A stretch of 64,000 nucleotides of DNA from Luteibacter sp. 9135 (GCF_000745005.1 NZ_JQNB01000001.1:868001-932000); one strand, 5' to 3'. Shown: positions 8,675 through 18,271, counted from the stretch's first letter. Translations and numbers: made by a program. The notes: generated by a model not told the origin, from the sequence alone.

Positions 8675-10627
8675 GTGACGACGCCCTTGTCCAACAGCGC
8701 CTATAACCGATCGGAACACCTTCGCGCCCTCTGGCCCTGGCTGCCGCTGTGGGCTGCGATGGCGTTGCTGGCGATCTTCTCCCACGGCCCCATGCCGATG
8801 TTTTCCACGCGGACCCTGGCGGTCGCCTGGGAAATGTGGGCACACGGCCACTGGCTGGTGCCGCATATCAACGGCGAGCCGTACAGCGAGAAGGTGCCGC
8901 TGCTGTTCTGGATGATCCACGCCGGCTGGGCGGTGTTCGGGGTCAACGATGTCTGGCCGCGCGTGCTCGAGGTGATCTTCGGCGGCGCACAGCTGGTGCT
9001 GGCCTCGGTACTGGCCAGCCGGCTTTTCCCGGCACGCCCGTGGGTCGCCAAGGCCACGCCGTGGCTGCTGATGGGCCTGGCGTACGCCTTCCTGTTCGGC
9101 CTGCAGATCATGTACGAGGTGCTGCTGGTGGTGTGGGTGCTAGCCGCCCTGCTCGCCCTGACGCCCACGGCGACGCGTGCGGAGCCGCGCTGGTGGCTGT
9201 TCGGCCTGTTCGTCGGCGCCGGTCTGCTGACCAAGGGCCCGGTGATGGCGCTGCACGTGCTGTTCCCGCTGCTGCTGGGCCCGCTGTGGAGCGACTGGGC
9301 TCGCCAGCACAAGGCCCGCTGGTACGGCTTCGGCGTGCTCGGCCTGCTGCTGGGCTTCGCCATCCTGCTGGCGTGGGCGCTGCCCGCCGGCGAGGCGGGC
9401 GGCGAGGCCTACCGCCAGCGGCTGTTCTTCACCCAGACGGCCGGCCGCGTGGTCGACACGCATGCCGCCGACCTGCAGAACCACGCCCGCCCCGCCTGGT
9501 ACTACCTGCTGTTCCTGCCGGTCATCGTGTTTCCGCTGAGCGGCTGGCTGCGCGGCATCGTGGCCCTGCCGATGGCGCTGTTCCGCCGGCCGTGGCGCGC
9601 AGGCACCGGCGGTGCCATCGCCTGCTCGGTCGTGGCGCTGCTGCTGTCGCTGGTTTCCGCGGTCGCACACTTCCCGCCGCTGCTGGAAAAGCTGCTGGTG
9701 GTGCTGGTGGTGGTGCCGCTGTTCGTCGCGTTGATGCGCCAGCCGCTGGAAACCGGGCTGCGTTTCCTGCTGGCCTGGCTGCTGCCGTCGCTGCTGGTGT
9801 TCTCGCTGGTCACCGGCAAGCAGTTGTACTACCTGCTGCCCGAGCTGGCCGGCGTCACCATGCTGGTGGCCGCGTCGGTCGCCGACCTGCGCGAGCGGCA
9901 TACGGGCCTGGCCACGCGCTACGTGCTGGGCACGTGGCCGCTTTCGGTCGGCGCCTTTGTACTCGCCATCGCGCTGTTCGCCATGCCGTCGCTGGTGCCC
10001 TCGCGCTTCCCGGACAACCTCTGGCTGACCGGCATGGCGCCCTATGCCCGCTTCTTCGGCGTGATCTTCATCGTGCTGGGCGCGCTGCTGTTGCTGCGCG
10101 GCCGTGGCGAGATGCGCCGGCTGGCCTTCGCCGGCCTGATCGGCACGGTGTCGCTCAATGCGCTGTTCACGCTGGGCGTGTGGTACCGCTACGACCTGGC
10201 GCCGGCATCGCAGTACCTTGCCCAGGCCGATGCCGCCGGGCACCCGATCGGCAACCTCGGCGTGTCGTACAACGGGCAGTACCACTTTGCCGGGCGCCTG
10301 ATGCATCCCATCGCGCGCATCAACGTGGTGCCGGGCATGGCGACACCGGTGGAAGACGACGAGGACACCGCCGTACACAACGGCGACAGCCTGGAGGACT
10401 TCGCGCACCACCACCCCGACGGCGTGATCGTGTCCTATGCCAAGCATCCGCCGACGGAGGCCTTCCGCTACGCCCGGCTGATCCAGCCCTCGCGTACCGG
10501 CTGGCTGATGATCTGGGACGCTCCCACCCTGGCCGCGTTGCAGGCGGGCCGCGTGCCCGCGGAGCCGAAGCAGCCGACCATGCTCTATCCGCAGGAATAC
10601 TGGCGCACGCGGGCGGCACTCCGATGA
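8675..10627 (+). CDS. GT39 (ArnT/PMT-like) polyprenyl-phosphate-sugar transferase
   Basis: A 650-residue inner-membrane protein starting at GTG 8675 (VTTPLSNSAYNRSE). The first periplasmic loop has the GT39 motif family (PHINGEPYSEKVPLLFWMIH, then GVNDVWPRVLE), which corresponds to the acidic catalytic loop of ArnT/PMT enzymes that use lipid-linked sugars. About twelve transmembrane helices follow, then a soluble periplasmic C-terminal domain of about 150 residues. It could modify lipid A, core or protein; the acceptor is unknown. The stop overlaps the next gene by 4 bases (ATGA). Confidence 0.87.
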   Translation: MTTPLSNSAYNRSEHLRALWPWLPLWAAMALLAIFSHGPMPMFSTRTLAVAWEMWAHGHWLVPHINGEPYSEKVPLLFWMIHAGWAVFGVNDVWPRVLEVIFGGAQLVLASVLASRLFPARPWVAKATPWLLMGLAYAFLFGLQIMYEVLLVVWVLAALLALTPTATRAEPRWWLFGLFVGAGLLTKGPVMALHVLFPLLLGPLWSDWARQHKARWYGFGVLGLLLGFAILLAWALPAGEAGGEAYRQRLFFTQTAGRVVDTHAADLQNHARPAWYYLLFLPVIVFPLSGWLRGIVALPMALFRRPWRAGTGGAIACSVVALLLSLVSAVAHFPPLLEKLLVVLVVVPLFVALMRQPLETGLRFLLAWLLPSLLVFSLVTGKQLYYLLPELAGVTMLVAASVADLRERHTGLATRYVLGTWPLSVGAFVLAIALFAMPSLVPSRFPDNLWLTGMAPYARFFGVIFIVLGALLLLRGRGEMRRLAFAGLIGTVSLNALFTLGVWYRYDLAPASQYLAQADAAGHPIGNLGVSYNGQYHFAGRLMHPIARINVVPGMATPVEDDEDTAVHNGDSLEDFAHHHPDGVIVSYAKHPPTEAFRYARLIQPSRTGWLMIWDAPTLAALQAGRVPAEPKQPTMLYPQEYWRTRAALR

Positions 10628-10950
10628 GCCCCGATCCCCTGATCGAGCGCCTCCGCGCGCAGATGGGCGGGCCACGCGATGGCGCGCTGCTGCGCTTCTC
10701 GATCGGCAATGCGCTATTGGGCGATGGTATGTACCGCGACGCCGCCGCCGCGTTCCGCGAGGCGCTGACGTTCGACCGCGACTACTCGGCAGCGTGGAAA
10801 CTGCTGGGCAAGGCCCTGTTGGCCGAGGACGACGAGAACGCCGCGGCCGAGGCCTGGCGCGAAGGCGTCGCGGCGGCCACGCGGCGTGGCGACATCCAGG
10901 CCGGCAAGGAAATGACGGTGTTCCTCAACCGCCTTTCGCGGAAGGGCTGA
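10624..10950 (+). CDS. Small TPR-repeat protein
   Basis: A 108-residue cytoplasmic protein whose ATG overlaps the GT39 stop (ATGA), so the two are translationally coupled. The sequence has two to three TPR-like helical pairs: LLRFSIGNALLGDGMYRDAA and AFREALTFDRDYSAAWKLLG, then AEAWREGVAAATRRGDIQA. It ends with an FLNRLSRKG tail that overlaps the convergent acyltransferase gene by 26 bases. Such proteins act as protein-interaction scaffolds; a link to the upstream glycosyltransferases is inferred from coupling only. Confidence 0.83.
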   Translation: MSPDPLIERLRAQMGGPRDGALLRFSIGNALLGDGMYRDAAAAFREALTFDRDYSAAWKLLGKALLAEDDENAAAEAWREGVAAATRRGDIQAGKEMTVFLNRLSRKG

Positions 10951-11830
10951 CCTTGTAGGGATCTGGCCGGTCGTGGGCGGTGAACCGTTTGTAGTGCCAC
11001 TGGTACTGCGGATAGGCACGCTCGACGCATTGTTCCACGCCGCGGTTCAACGCCGCGCAGGCCACACCCAGGTCCGTGCTGTCGATACCTTCGGGCGCGG
11101 GCAGGATGTGGATGCGGAAGCCCTGGCCGTCCGGCAGGCGCTCGGCGAAGCTGAAGAGCACCGTGGCGCCCGTGCGCGCCGCCAGCCGGGGCAACAGCAC
11201 CATCGTCAGCGCCTCCACGCCGAAGAACGGCGCGAACTCGCCGTCGCCCTCGCGCGGTTTCTGGTCCGGCAGGATGCCCACGGTGCCACCCGCGGCCAGC
11301 CGCTTGAACAGCGTGCGTACGCCCGCGCCTTCCGCCCGCACCTGTTCCGGTGCCAGCTTGCCGCGCACCTTGCGCAGCAGGGCCTCGATGGCGGCGATGC
11401 GCGGCGGTCGGTAGAGGATCGCCATGGGTGTCCGGCTGCACAGCCAGTAGTTGAGCAACTCCCAGCAGCCCAGGTGCGGCGCGGCGACGATGGTGCCCTT
11501 GCCGGACGCCAGCGCCGCCTCGAACAGGTCGCCGCCGACCACTTCCCGTACGAGGCCCAGCGAGCGGTCGGCGCCGGCGCCCCAGATGGCCGCCACCTCG
11601 GTCACCGACTTCCCGGACTCCTCCATGGTGCGCACGAGCAGCGCCCGGTGTTCCGCCTCGTTGAGCACGGGGCGGGTAAGCCGCAGGTTGACCGCGCTGT
11701 AACGCGCGCTGCGCGAGCCGGACCGCAACGAACGACGACCGATCCACGCACCGACGCGATGGACGGTACGCAACGGGAAGAGGCTGACCAGCCGCAGCAG
11801 GAGATAGAGAACGTAGATATCCGGGCGCAT
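10925..11830 (-). CDS. Lipid A biosynthesis acyltransferase (LpxL/HtrB family)
   Basis: A 301-residue membrane-associated acyltransferase. The ATG at 11830 gives MRPDIYVLYLLLRLVSLFPL, an N-terminal membrane anchor. The catalytic block IVAAPHLGCWELLNYW corresponds to the NHxGxWE/HX4D-type motif of the family, with His and acidic residue in place, and GILPDQKPREGDGEFAPFFG is the second conserved block. LpxL/LpxM enzymes add the secondary acyl chains of lipid A from acyl-ACP on the inner face of the inner membrane. Which chain is added cannot be told. It converges on the LPS-like block to its left. Confidence 0.88.
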   Translation of the reverse strand: MRPDIYVLYLLLRLVSLFPLRTVHRVGAWIGRRSLRSGSRSARYSAVNLRLTRPVLNEAEHRALLVRTMEESGKSVTEVAAIWGAGADRSLGLVREVVGGDLFEAALASGKGTIVAAPHLGCWELLNYWLCSRTPMAILYRPPRIAAIEALLRKVRGKLAPEQVRAEGAGVRTLFKRLAAGGTVGILPDQKPREGDGEFAPFFGVEALTMVLLPRLAARTGATVLFSFAERLPDGQGFRIHILPAPEGIDSTDLGVACAALNRGVEQCVERAYPQYQWHYKRFTAHDRPDPYKVSPSAKGG

Positions 11831-11924
11831 CCGCGGAAGTGTAAGCCACACGTCGGAACCCCGCCTCCTGTAAAGCGGGCCGTGCACCCTTTAAGCTTGG
11901 CCGCCCGCCGCCGCTAACCCCGCC

Positions 11925-12365
11925 ATGATTGCACTGATCCAACGTGTCGAATCCGCACGCGTCGATGTCGACGGGCAGACGGTGGGTGCCATCGACGCCG
12001 GCCTGCTCGCCCTGGTCGCGGTGGAACCGGGCGACGGCGAGGCCCAGTGCGTGCGCATGCTGGAACGGCTGCGCGGTTACCGCGTCTTCTCCGATGCCGA
12101 CGGGAAAATGAACCTCGCGCTGGCCGACACCGGCGGCAGCCTGTTGCTGGTCAGCCAGTTCACCCTGGCCGCGGACACGCGCAAGGGCATGCGACCCAGC
12201 TTCACCACCGCCGCCGCGCCGGACGACGCCCGCCGCTGGTTCGATCGTCTGGTCGAACTGGCCCGCGCCGCCCAGCCGGGGGTGGAAACCGGGCGCTTCG
12301 GTGCCCATATGAAAGTTCACCTGATCAACGATGGCCCGGTCACCTTCCGTCTAGAGGTGCGCTGA
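11925..12365 (+). CDS. dtd: D-aminoacyl-tRNA deacylase
   Basis: Hydrolyses D-amino acids (and mischarged glycine) from tRNA. The 146-residue protein starts at ATG 11925 ([18 protein letters not shown]). Both diagnostic motifs are present: [21 protein letters not shown] (SQFTL block with catalytic Thr) and [13 protein letters not shown], the cross-subunit Gly-Pro motif of the active site. Length is normal. It is divergent from the acyltransferase with 94 bases between starts. Confidence 0.96.
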   Translation: MIALIQRVESARVDVDGQTVGAIDAGLLALVAVEPGDGEAQCVRMLERLRGYRVFSDADGKMNLALADTGGSLLLVSQFTLAADTRKGMRPSFTTAAAPDDARRWFDRLVELARAAQPGVETGRFGAHMKVHLINDGPVTFRLEVR

Positions 12366-12488
12366 GGCGTCCCTGCACGGGGGCTGCGGCCTCCGTCTTC
12401 CATCCCACCGCGACGCGGTCGCCCGACCGGCAACGGCCATCTGGCGCGATTCTTGCGTTGCATCGGTGGGTCCGATCCACTTGAAAAC

Positions 12489-12517
12489 TGGTCAAAAAAT
12501 CATCAAATGACTATACT
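12489..12517 (+). promoter_or_regulatory. Candidate sigma-70 promoter of rpoD
   Basis: TGGTCA (12489-12494), a 17-base A-rich spacer and TATACT (12512-12517) sit 31 bases upstream of the rpoD start. The -10 matches 5 of 6 consensus bases and the -35 4 of 6. The surrounding sequence is clearly AT-richer than its neighbours. Confidence 0.5.
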
Positions 12518-12547
12518 GATCGGTTCCTGTAACCCGCGGCGGTCGGC

Positions 12548-14410
12548 ATGACTAACAAAGCTCACGAGCAGCAGTCTGAAATCAAACAGCTCATCTCCAA
12601 GGGCCTGGAGCAGGGCTACCTGACCTACGCGGAAATCAACGATCACCTGCCCGACGACATCGTCGATCCGGAGCAGATCGAAGACATCATGGCGGTGCTC
12701 AAGGGCGTCGGCATCGAAGTGCACGACTCCGCGCCGGATACCGACACGATTTCCGACGGCGCCGCCCCCGGCACCAGCACCGACGACGAGTCGGCCGCCG
12801 AAGAAGCCGTAGCACTGCTGTCCGCTGTCGACGCCGAGGTGGGCCGCACCACCGACCCCGTCCGCATGTACATGCGTGAGATGGGCACCGTGGAACTGCT
12901 CACCCGCGAGGGCGAAATCGCCATCGCCAAGCGCATCGAGGAAGGCCTCAGCCAGGTCCAGACCGCGCTGGCCAGCTTCCCGCTGACCATCCAGCTGCTG
13001 CTGGAGGAATACGACCAGCACGTCGAGGGTAAGCGCCGCCTGAGCGAGATCCTGGCCGGCTTCGCCGACCTGGAAGAAGCTGCCGACCAGGCCAAGGCCG
13101 AGGCTGCGGAAGCCGCCGAGGCCGCGGGCGATGTCGAGTCCGACGACGACGAGGAAGCGGTGGAAGGCGCCGAGGAGGAGGAAGCCGGTCCCACCGGTCC
13201 CGATCCGGAAGAAGTGAAGCGCCGCATGGAAGAACTGCGTTCGCTGCACGGCAAGTTCCAGAAGACCGCGCCCAAGGCCGAGATCAACGACAAGAAGGTC
13301 GCGAAGATCCGCGAGCAGATGTCCGAGGCGTTCCTCAACCTCAAGCTGCCCTCGGCGCTGATCGACAGCTTCGTGCGCAAGCTGCGCGAAGTGGTGAACG
13401 ACATCCGTCATCACGAGCGCGTGCTGATGGACATCTTCGTCAAGCAGGTGAAGATGCCGCGCGCGGAGTTCCTCAAGAGCTTCCCCTCGAACGAAGGCAA
13501 CTTGGAGTGGGCCGCCGAGCTGTCGCGCAAGCGCCAGAAGTGGTCGCCCAACATCAAGAACTTCCGCGAGGTGATCGACGGCGAGCAGGAAAAACTGGCC
13601 GCCATCGAGCGCACACTGTACCTGCCACTGACCGACATCAAGGAAATCAACCGCGCGATGTCCGTCGGTGAGGCCAAGGCCCGCCGCGCCAAGAAGGAAA
13701 TGGTCGAGGCCAACCTTCGCCTGGTCATCTCCATCGCCAAGAAGTACACCAACCGCGGCCTGCAGTTCCTCGACCTCATCCAGGAAGGCAACATCGGTCT
13801 GATGAAGGCCGTGGACAAGTTCGAGTACCGCCGCGGCTACAAGTTCTCCACGTACGCCACGTGGTGGATTCGTCAGGCCATCACGCGTTCGATCGCCGAT
13901 CAGGCCCGCACCATCCGTATCCCGGTGCACATGATCGAAACGATCAACAAGTTGAACCGCATCTCCCGCCAGATGCTCCAGCAGTTCGGCCGCGAGCCGA
14001 CGCCGGAAGAGCTGGCCAAGGAAATGGAGATGCCGGAGGACAAGATCCGCAAGGTGCTGAAGATCGCGAAGGAACCGATCTCCATGGAAACCCCGATCGG
14101 CGACGACGAAGACTCCCACCTGGGCGACTTCATCGAAGACACCAACGCCAGCTCGCCCATCGAGTCGGCGACGGAAACGGGTCTCATGGAAACCGTGCGC
14201 GACGTGCTGGCCGGCCTCACCCCGCGTGAAGCCAAGGTGCTGCGCATGCGCTTCGGCATCGATATGAACACGGATCACACGCTGGAAGAAGTCGGCAAGC
14301 AGTTCGACGTGACCCGCGAGCGCATTCGTCAGATCGAAGCCAAAGCCCTGCGTAAGCTGCGTCACCCGAGCCGCTCGGAAACCCTGCGCTCGTTCCTCGA
14401 TATCGACTGA
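12548..14410 (+). CDS. rpoD: RNA polymerase sigma-70 factor RpoD
   Basis: The primary sigma factor, 620 residues, starting at ATG 12548 ([19 protein letters not shown]). Region 1.1 is at the N-terminus, region 1.2 at [16 protein letters not shown]. An acidic non-conserved region (about residues 180-230, many Asp/Glu) follows, as in gammaproteobacterial RpoD. Region 2 contains [19 protein letters not shown] and the -10 recognition helix [19 protein letters not shown]; region 3 has [12 protein letters not shown]; region 4.2 ends [20 protein letters not shown] and the usual tail [18 protein letters not shown]. It is a monocistronic unit with its own promoter and terminator. Confidence 0.98.
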   Translation: MTNKAHEQQSEIKQLISKGLEQGYLTYAEINDHLPDDIVDPEQIEDIMAVLKGVGIEVHDSAPDTDTISDGAAPGTSTDDESAAEEAVALLSAVDAEVGRTTDPVRMYMREMGTVELLTREGEIAIAKRIEEGLSQVQTALASFPLTIQLLLEEYDQHVEGKRRLSEILAGFADLEEAADQAKAEAAEAAEAAGDVESDDDEEAVEGAEEEEAGPTGPDPEEVKRRMEELRSLHGKFQKTAPKAEINDKKVAKIREQMSEAFLNLKLPSALIDSFVRKLREVVNDIRHHERVLMDIFVKQVKMPRAEFLKSFPSNEGNLEWAAELSRKRQKWSPNIKNFREVIDGEQEKLAAIERTLYLPLTDIKEINRAMSVGEAKARRAKKEMVEANLRLVISIAKKYTNRGLQFLDLIQEGNIGLMKAVDKFEYRRGYKFSTYATWWIRQAITRSIADQARTIRIPVHMIETINKLNRISRQMLQQFGREPTPEELAKEMEMPEDKIRKVLKIAKEPISMETPIGDDEDSHLGDFIEDTNASSPIESATETGLMETVRDVLAGLTPREAKVLRMRFGIDMNTDHTLEEVGKQFDVTRERIRQIEAKALRKLRHPSRSETLRSFLDID

Positions 14411-14434
14411 TATCGGGGTTGAGGGTTTCGTCGG

Positions 14435-14466
14435 AAGCGCCCGCTTATGCGGGCGTTTTCGTTTTT
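14435..14466 (+). terminator. Rho-independent terminator after rpoD
   Basis: A 7-bp GC stem CGCCCGC / GCGGGCG (14438-14444 and 14449-14455) with a TTAT loop, extended by A-T pairs at the base, is followed by TTTTCGTTTTT. It starts 25 bases after the rpoD stop. Confidence 0.88.
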
Positions 14467-14534
14467 GTGGCGGCGGCTGGCGCCCCGAAAGATCTTGCGC
14501 TCTAATGCGCCTTGGGGAATCAGGGAACAGCACC

Positions 14535-15065
14535 ATGACAGGGATCTTCCGCGTCATCGCCTTTGCGGTATTGATCTACGCCGCCTGGGCGGTCTTCCGA
14601 AGTGGAGCGGCTGCTTACCAACGTCATGAAGCGCGGAAGGCCGTGGCGGCTTCCCTGGACGCACTGCCGGAAGCCCAGCGACGCCCTGCCGTGCTTGCGC
14701 TCTACCTCGGCTATTACTGGGGCAATGTCCTCATGATCCCGGCGCTGTGTCATGACAAGGGCGTGGACCTGGACGGCTACGCGGACGCGTTCAAGGCGCG
14801 CTACGACACCGAGCACGAGCAGGTGCGCCAGGCCTATGCAAAGCTCGGCGGCAGCGAGCGGCCGATCAGGGAAGCAGCCCGATCGGACCCGACCTTCCGG
14901 GCAGCCTTTACCAAAAAACTCATCGACACTGAATCGCTGTTCCACCGAAGCGACACCTTGGCGGACAAGTGCCACGAGGTTGCCGACAAACAGCAGAAAG
15001 TCATCGAAACCATGAGCTTCCGCGACCTGATGCCGTATCCGTGGCAGCTGACCGGCTTGCCCTGA
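14535..15065 (+). CDS. Membrane-anchored protein of unknown function (paralogue of next gene)
   Basis: A 176-residue protein starting at ATG 14535 with AGGGA upstream. Residues 4-22 form one N-terminal membrane helix (IFRVIAFAVLIYAAWAVF); the rest is soluble, helical and probably periplasmic. It shares a pattern with the next gene: LP.A....A...LG.Y, then C..(x)GVDL..Y..AF...H..E, and a second cysteine near the C-terminus (DKCHEVAD). Two cysteines in similar positions in both proteins suggest a disulfide. I do not recognise the family. A palindromic hairpin (15068-15091) without a U-run follows. Confidence 0.75.
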   Translation: MTGIFRVIAFAVLIYAAWAVFRSGAAAYQRHEARKAVAASLDALPEAQRRPAVLALYLGYYWGNVLMIPALCHDKGVDLDGYADAFKARYDTEHEQVRQAYAKLGGSERPIREAARSDPTFRAAFTKKLIDTESLFHRSDTLADKCHEVADKQQKVIETMSFRDLMPYPWQLTGLP

Positions 15066-15161
15066 GGCCATCCGATCGGATGTTCGGATGGACGGCGTGC
15101 GTTACGGCGCCCGGCGCGTTCTAATGGGCCTCGGGCCTTGTCCCGGCTAAAGGAAATCACC

Positions 15162-15704
15162 ATGCCACAGCTTCTCACCACCGCACGGATCGCCAGCGTG
15201 TCGCTCCTCCTGGCCGTTGCCTGCGCCCACGCTGCCCCGCAGACACCTGCCGCACCGGCACGTGCCGAAGCCGGCGCTGCCGCATCCAAGGATCTCAACT
15301 CGCTGCCGCCAGCGGACCAGAAACGGTTTGCCGCTGGTCGGTTCCTTGGCTTCTACACGATCAACGGCCGCACCACGGGCGACGTATGCCGCGCCGAGGG
15401 CGTCGATCTGACGGCCTACGTGAAGGCGTTCCAACGCAAGCACGATGCCGAGTACGAGCGGGCCGACAAGATCATGGTGGCGTCGGGGTTCTCGACGGCG
15501 GAGATGGCCTCGGCCACCGATGCCAACCGTGGGCGGCTGGAGGAGAAGGTGAGGCAGTCCCTGCTCGACCTGGCCACGGCGATGAAAAAGACGACGGTCA
15601 AGGACGGCTGCGACTACATCGCCGCGCACGTGAGCGACGCCGTGGCCGGGCAGTCCTTCGCAGCGCAGAACCCGGACATCGATGCGGTGCTGATGTCGAA
15701 CTGA
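15162..15704 (+). CDS. Exported protein of unknown function (paralogue of previous gene)
   Basis: A 180-residue protein starting at ATG 15162 with AAAGGA upstream. Residues 1-25 are a cleavable signal peptide (SVSLLLAVACAHAA then APQTP), so it is periplasmic or secreted. The mature part is helical and has VCRAEGVDLTAYVKAFQRKH, matching LCHDKGVDLDGYADAFKARY in the preceding gene, and a second Cys in KDGCDYIAAHV. The two genes lie 97 bases apart and appear to be an old tandem duplication whose copies differ in export mode (anchor versus signal peptide). Function unknown. Confidence 0.75.
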   Translation: MPQLLTTARIASVSLLLAVACAHAAPQTPAAPARAEAGAAASKDLNSLPPADQKRFAAGRFLGFYTINGRTTGDVCRAEGVDLTAYVKAFQRKHDAEYERADKIMVASGFSTAEMASATDANRGRLEEKVRQSLLDLATAMKKTTVKDGCDYIAAHVSDAVAGQSFAAQNPDIDAVLMSN

Positions 15705-15768
15705 GCCATCTGCGGTGAGCCGGGGCGTTTCGATGGCGCCGGCCAGCGGTTACACTTCCGTGCTGCGC

Positions 15769-15844
<76 letters not shown>

Positions 15845-15879
15845 TGTTGCGACGAATAGTGCCGACGTGGCTGCGACGC

Positions 15880-16947
15880 TTACTCCGGAGCTTCGCCCAG
15901 CGTCCAGCTCTTGCCCTCCCAAGGGTGGCCCTCAGGGACGCGCGACCTGGCATTGTAGGACTGGATCCATCCGGGGTAGCACGCCGGCAGGGCACTCGCG
16001 GCATCCAACTGCGCCAGATCACCCGCCGACAAGGCCAGATCGAAAGCCCCCAGGTTGGCTTGCAGCTGGTCGGGTCGCTTGACGCCGATGATGACGCTAG
16101 TCACCGCCTTGCGCGAAAGCAGCCATGCCAGCGCGACCTGCGCCGGTGTTGTCGTGTGGCGATCGGAGACCGCACGCAACGCGTCGATGACGTCGTAGGC
16201 CATTTCCTCGTCCACTGGCGGGAACGCGATGCGTGCACGGCGCGCCGTCGCGTCGCTCGTGCCGGAACGGTCGAACTTGCCGGACAAGAGACCGCCGGCC
16301 AACGGGCTCCAGCAGAGCAAGCCGAGCCCCTGGTCCTGGGCGAGCGGGAGCAGCTCTCGCTCAACATCGCGCCCGGCCAGTGAGTAGTACGCCTGGATCG
16401 AAACAATGGGCTCGAGGTTGAGCCGCGCCGCGAGACCCAGCGCTTTCATCAGCTGCCAGGCCGCAAAGTTCGAGCAACCTACATGGCGCACCTTGCCCGA
16501 TCGCACCATGTCATCCAGCGTCCGAAGCACGACCTCTGCCGGCGTCAATGGGTCAAAGTTATGGAGCTGATAGAGGTCGATGTAGTCCGTCTTCAACCGT
16601 TTCAGGCTGCTGTCCAGCGCGGCCATCGTGTGATGGCGTGACTGACCCAGGTCGTTGACGCCCGGACCCGTTCTGGCGCTCGCCTTCGTGGCCACCACCA
16701 GCTCGTGGCGGCGACCGGCCAGGATCTCACCCAAGATCTCTTCGGAGCCCCCCATGCCATAGACATCGGCCGTGTCCAGCATATTGATGCCAGCTTCCAT
16801 GGCCGCGCCGAGAATGCGATCGGCGTCACGGGCATCCAAGCGGCCAATGGCATTGCCGGCAGCGGTGTCCGCGCCACCGAAAGTCATGGTGCCCAGACAA
16901 AAGCGCGATACAAAGAGTCCAGTGGCGCCCAAGGTGGCGTAGTGCAT
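15880..16947 (-). CDS. Aldo/keto reductase
   Basis: A 355-residue NADPH-dependent aldo/keto reductase starting at ATG 16947 (MHYATLGATGLFVSRFCLGT). The (beta/alpha)8 barrel motifs are visible: MLDTADVYGMGGSEEILG with catalytic Asp and Tyr, VVATKASARTG with catalytic Lys, and the cofactor-binding end VALAWLLSRKAVTSVIIGVK. The substrate is unknown. It is divergently arranged with the AraC regulator at 17039 across 91 bases, so that regulator probably controls it. It ends 35 bases after the tRNA on the opposite strand. Confidence 0.92.
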   Translation of the reverse strand: MHYATLGATGLFVSRFCLGTMTFGGADTAAGNAIGRLDARDADRILGAAMEAGINMLDTADVYGMGGSEEILGEILAGRRHELVVATKASARTGPGVNDLGQSRHHTMAALDSSLKRLKTDYIDLYQLHNFDPLTPAEVVLRTLDDMVRSGKVRHVGCSNFAAWQLMKALGLAARLNLEPIVSIQAYYSLAGRDVERELLPLAQDQGLGLLCWSPLAGGLLSGKFDRSGTSDATARRARIAFPPVDEEMAYDVIDALRAVSDRHTTTPAQVALAWLLSRKAVTSVIIGVKRPDQLQANLGAFDLALSAGDLAQLDAASALPACYPGWIQSYNARSRVPEGHPWEGKSWTLGEAPE

Positions 16948-17038
16948 GGCGAGACATCCGTTGAGGGGGATGTCATGGTGGCGCGGCAACAACCGGACGG
17001 TCTATCCTTCGTCGTCGCCATTTCATAAGCGATCGTCC

Positions 17039-17968
17039 ATGACCGACCCCCTGTCGGGCTTTTTCCGTGCCGTCACCATCCAGAGCGTCGTTTCCGCCCA
17101 AGTGACGGTGCGTGGCGACTGGGGCGCTCGCTATCCAGCCTACCGACACTTGAAGTTCGGCAGCCTTCTGGCAGGCGAACGCTGGATCGGTGTGGAGGGA
17201 GAAAGCCCCATACGAATGCACGCGGGCGATTTTTACCTTCTGACCGACGGGCGTCCTTACTACGTCGCTTCGGCGCCGGATACGCCATTGGTCGATGGTG
17301 CGGTTGCCTTCGCAATGGGAGGCGACCCCTCCGGCGCCTTGGAGGTCGGATCGGGCGCTATATCGAGCATGGCGATCGGCGGACGGTTCACCTTTTCGGA
17401 TGACGATATGGCTGGGCAGCTTCGCTTCCTTCCCGCACTGATTCACATTCGAGCAAGCGAGGACACCCAGGGGCGGCTGGCGAACCTCCTGGCGATGCTT
17501 AAGGAGGAAACGCAACATGCAGCCCCAGGCGCGACGTTCGCGTTGGCAAACGTTGCCAACCTGATCCTGGTGCGCATCCTTCGTATCTACGCGGCACGCG
17601 TCGATATCGGGCCTAGTTGGCTTTGCGGCAGCCTTGATCCGGCGATTTCGGCAGTCCTGTCGCTCATGCACCAAAAGCCGCAGATGCGCTGGACCGTGCA
17701 GACACTCGCTAACCACGTCGGCCTCTCGAGATCGGCCCTGGCAGAGCGGTTTCAGCAAAAGGTGGGCCAGGCGCCCATCGCCTACTTGACGCAATGGCGC
17801 ATGCTGCTGGCTCGCGTGGCCCTACGCCAAGGCCAGCCCATCGCAACCTTGGCAAGCGAGATTGGCTTTGGCTCGGCCGCAGCATTCGGCCTGGCGTTCA
17901 AGCGCGAAACCGGCCTCAGCCCGGGGCGCTATCGGCACCATGCGGCAAGCCCCAACCGTCCCGTATAG
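17039..17968 (+). CDS. AraC-family transcriptional regulator
   Basis: A 309-residue regulator starting at ATG 17039 (MTDPLSGFFRAVTIQS). The N-terminal half is a cupin-type sensor domain (about residues 10-190, including YPAYRHLKFGSLLAGE and MHAGDFYLLTDGRPYYV). The C-terminal half has two HTH motifs: WTVQTLANHVGLSRSALAER and TLASEIGFGSAAAFGLAFKR, then ETGLSPGRYR. This architecture (cupin_6 plus AraC) often responds to small molecules or redox stress and acts on the divergent oxidoreductase, here the aldo/keto reductase. The inducer is unknown. Confidence 0.92.
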   Translation: MTDPLSGFFRAVTIQSVVSAQVTVRGDWGARYPAYRHLKFGSLLAGERWIGVEGESPIRMHAGDFYLLTDGRPYYVASAPDTPLVDGAVAFAMGGDPSGALEVGSGAISSMAIGGRFTFSDDDMAGQLRFLPALIHIRASEDTQGRLANLLAMLKEETQHAAPGATFALANVANLILVRILRIYAARVDIGPSWLCGSLDPAISAVLSLMHQKPQMRWTVQTLANHVGLSRSALAERFQQKVGQAPIAYLTQWRMLLARVALRQGQPIATLASEIGFGSAAAFGLAFKRETGLSPGRYRHHAASPNRPV

Positions 17969-18271
17969 GTAGGCGCACTTCGCACGGCCGCCACGCTCAG
18001 AGACCAGGCGCAATGGGCGCCAACATGTGTCGACTGGGCAACGTAAGCGCATCCCGCAATAACGCTACGCTCCGCAAAATGGAGTCCGCTCCGCTAAGGA
18101 CCGTGATCGTTGAGGGCGGCTGACGCGAGCGTCGATGCGGTAGAGCCGAGGGCCATTCGCGTCACTGGCCCTCGTGACGCGCACGATGCGATACGGGGTG
18201 GCCGGTACGCTTGGCTCCGTTTGTGGATGATGGAGCCTACTTACAGGGTAGGCACCACCCGTTTTGATGTC
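17969..18271. other. Gene-free interval with alternative hairpins
   Basis: No convincing gene on either strand in this 303-base stretch. The only structure seen is a pair of mutually exclusive inverted repeats: CGAGGGCCA (18147-18155) with TGGCCCTCG (18166-18174), and GCGTCAC (18159-18165) with GTGACGC (18174-18180). Neither is followed by a U-run. Confidence 0.5.

Noticed and set aside
15068..15091. Palindromic CATCCGATCGGATG followed by TTCGGATGG as a terminator
   Set aside because: The inverted repeat is real, but there is no U-run and the next gene continues on the same strand, so I do not call termination.
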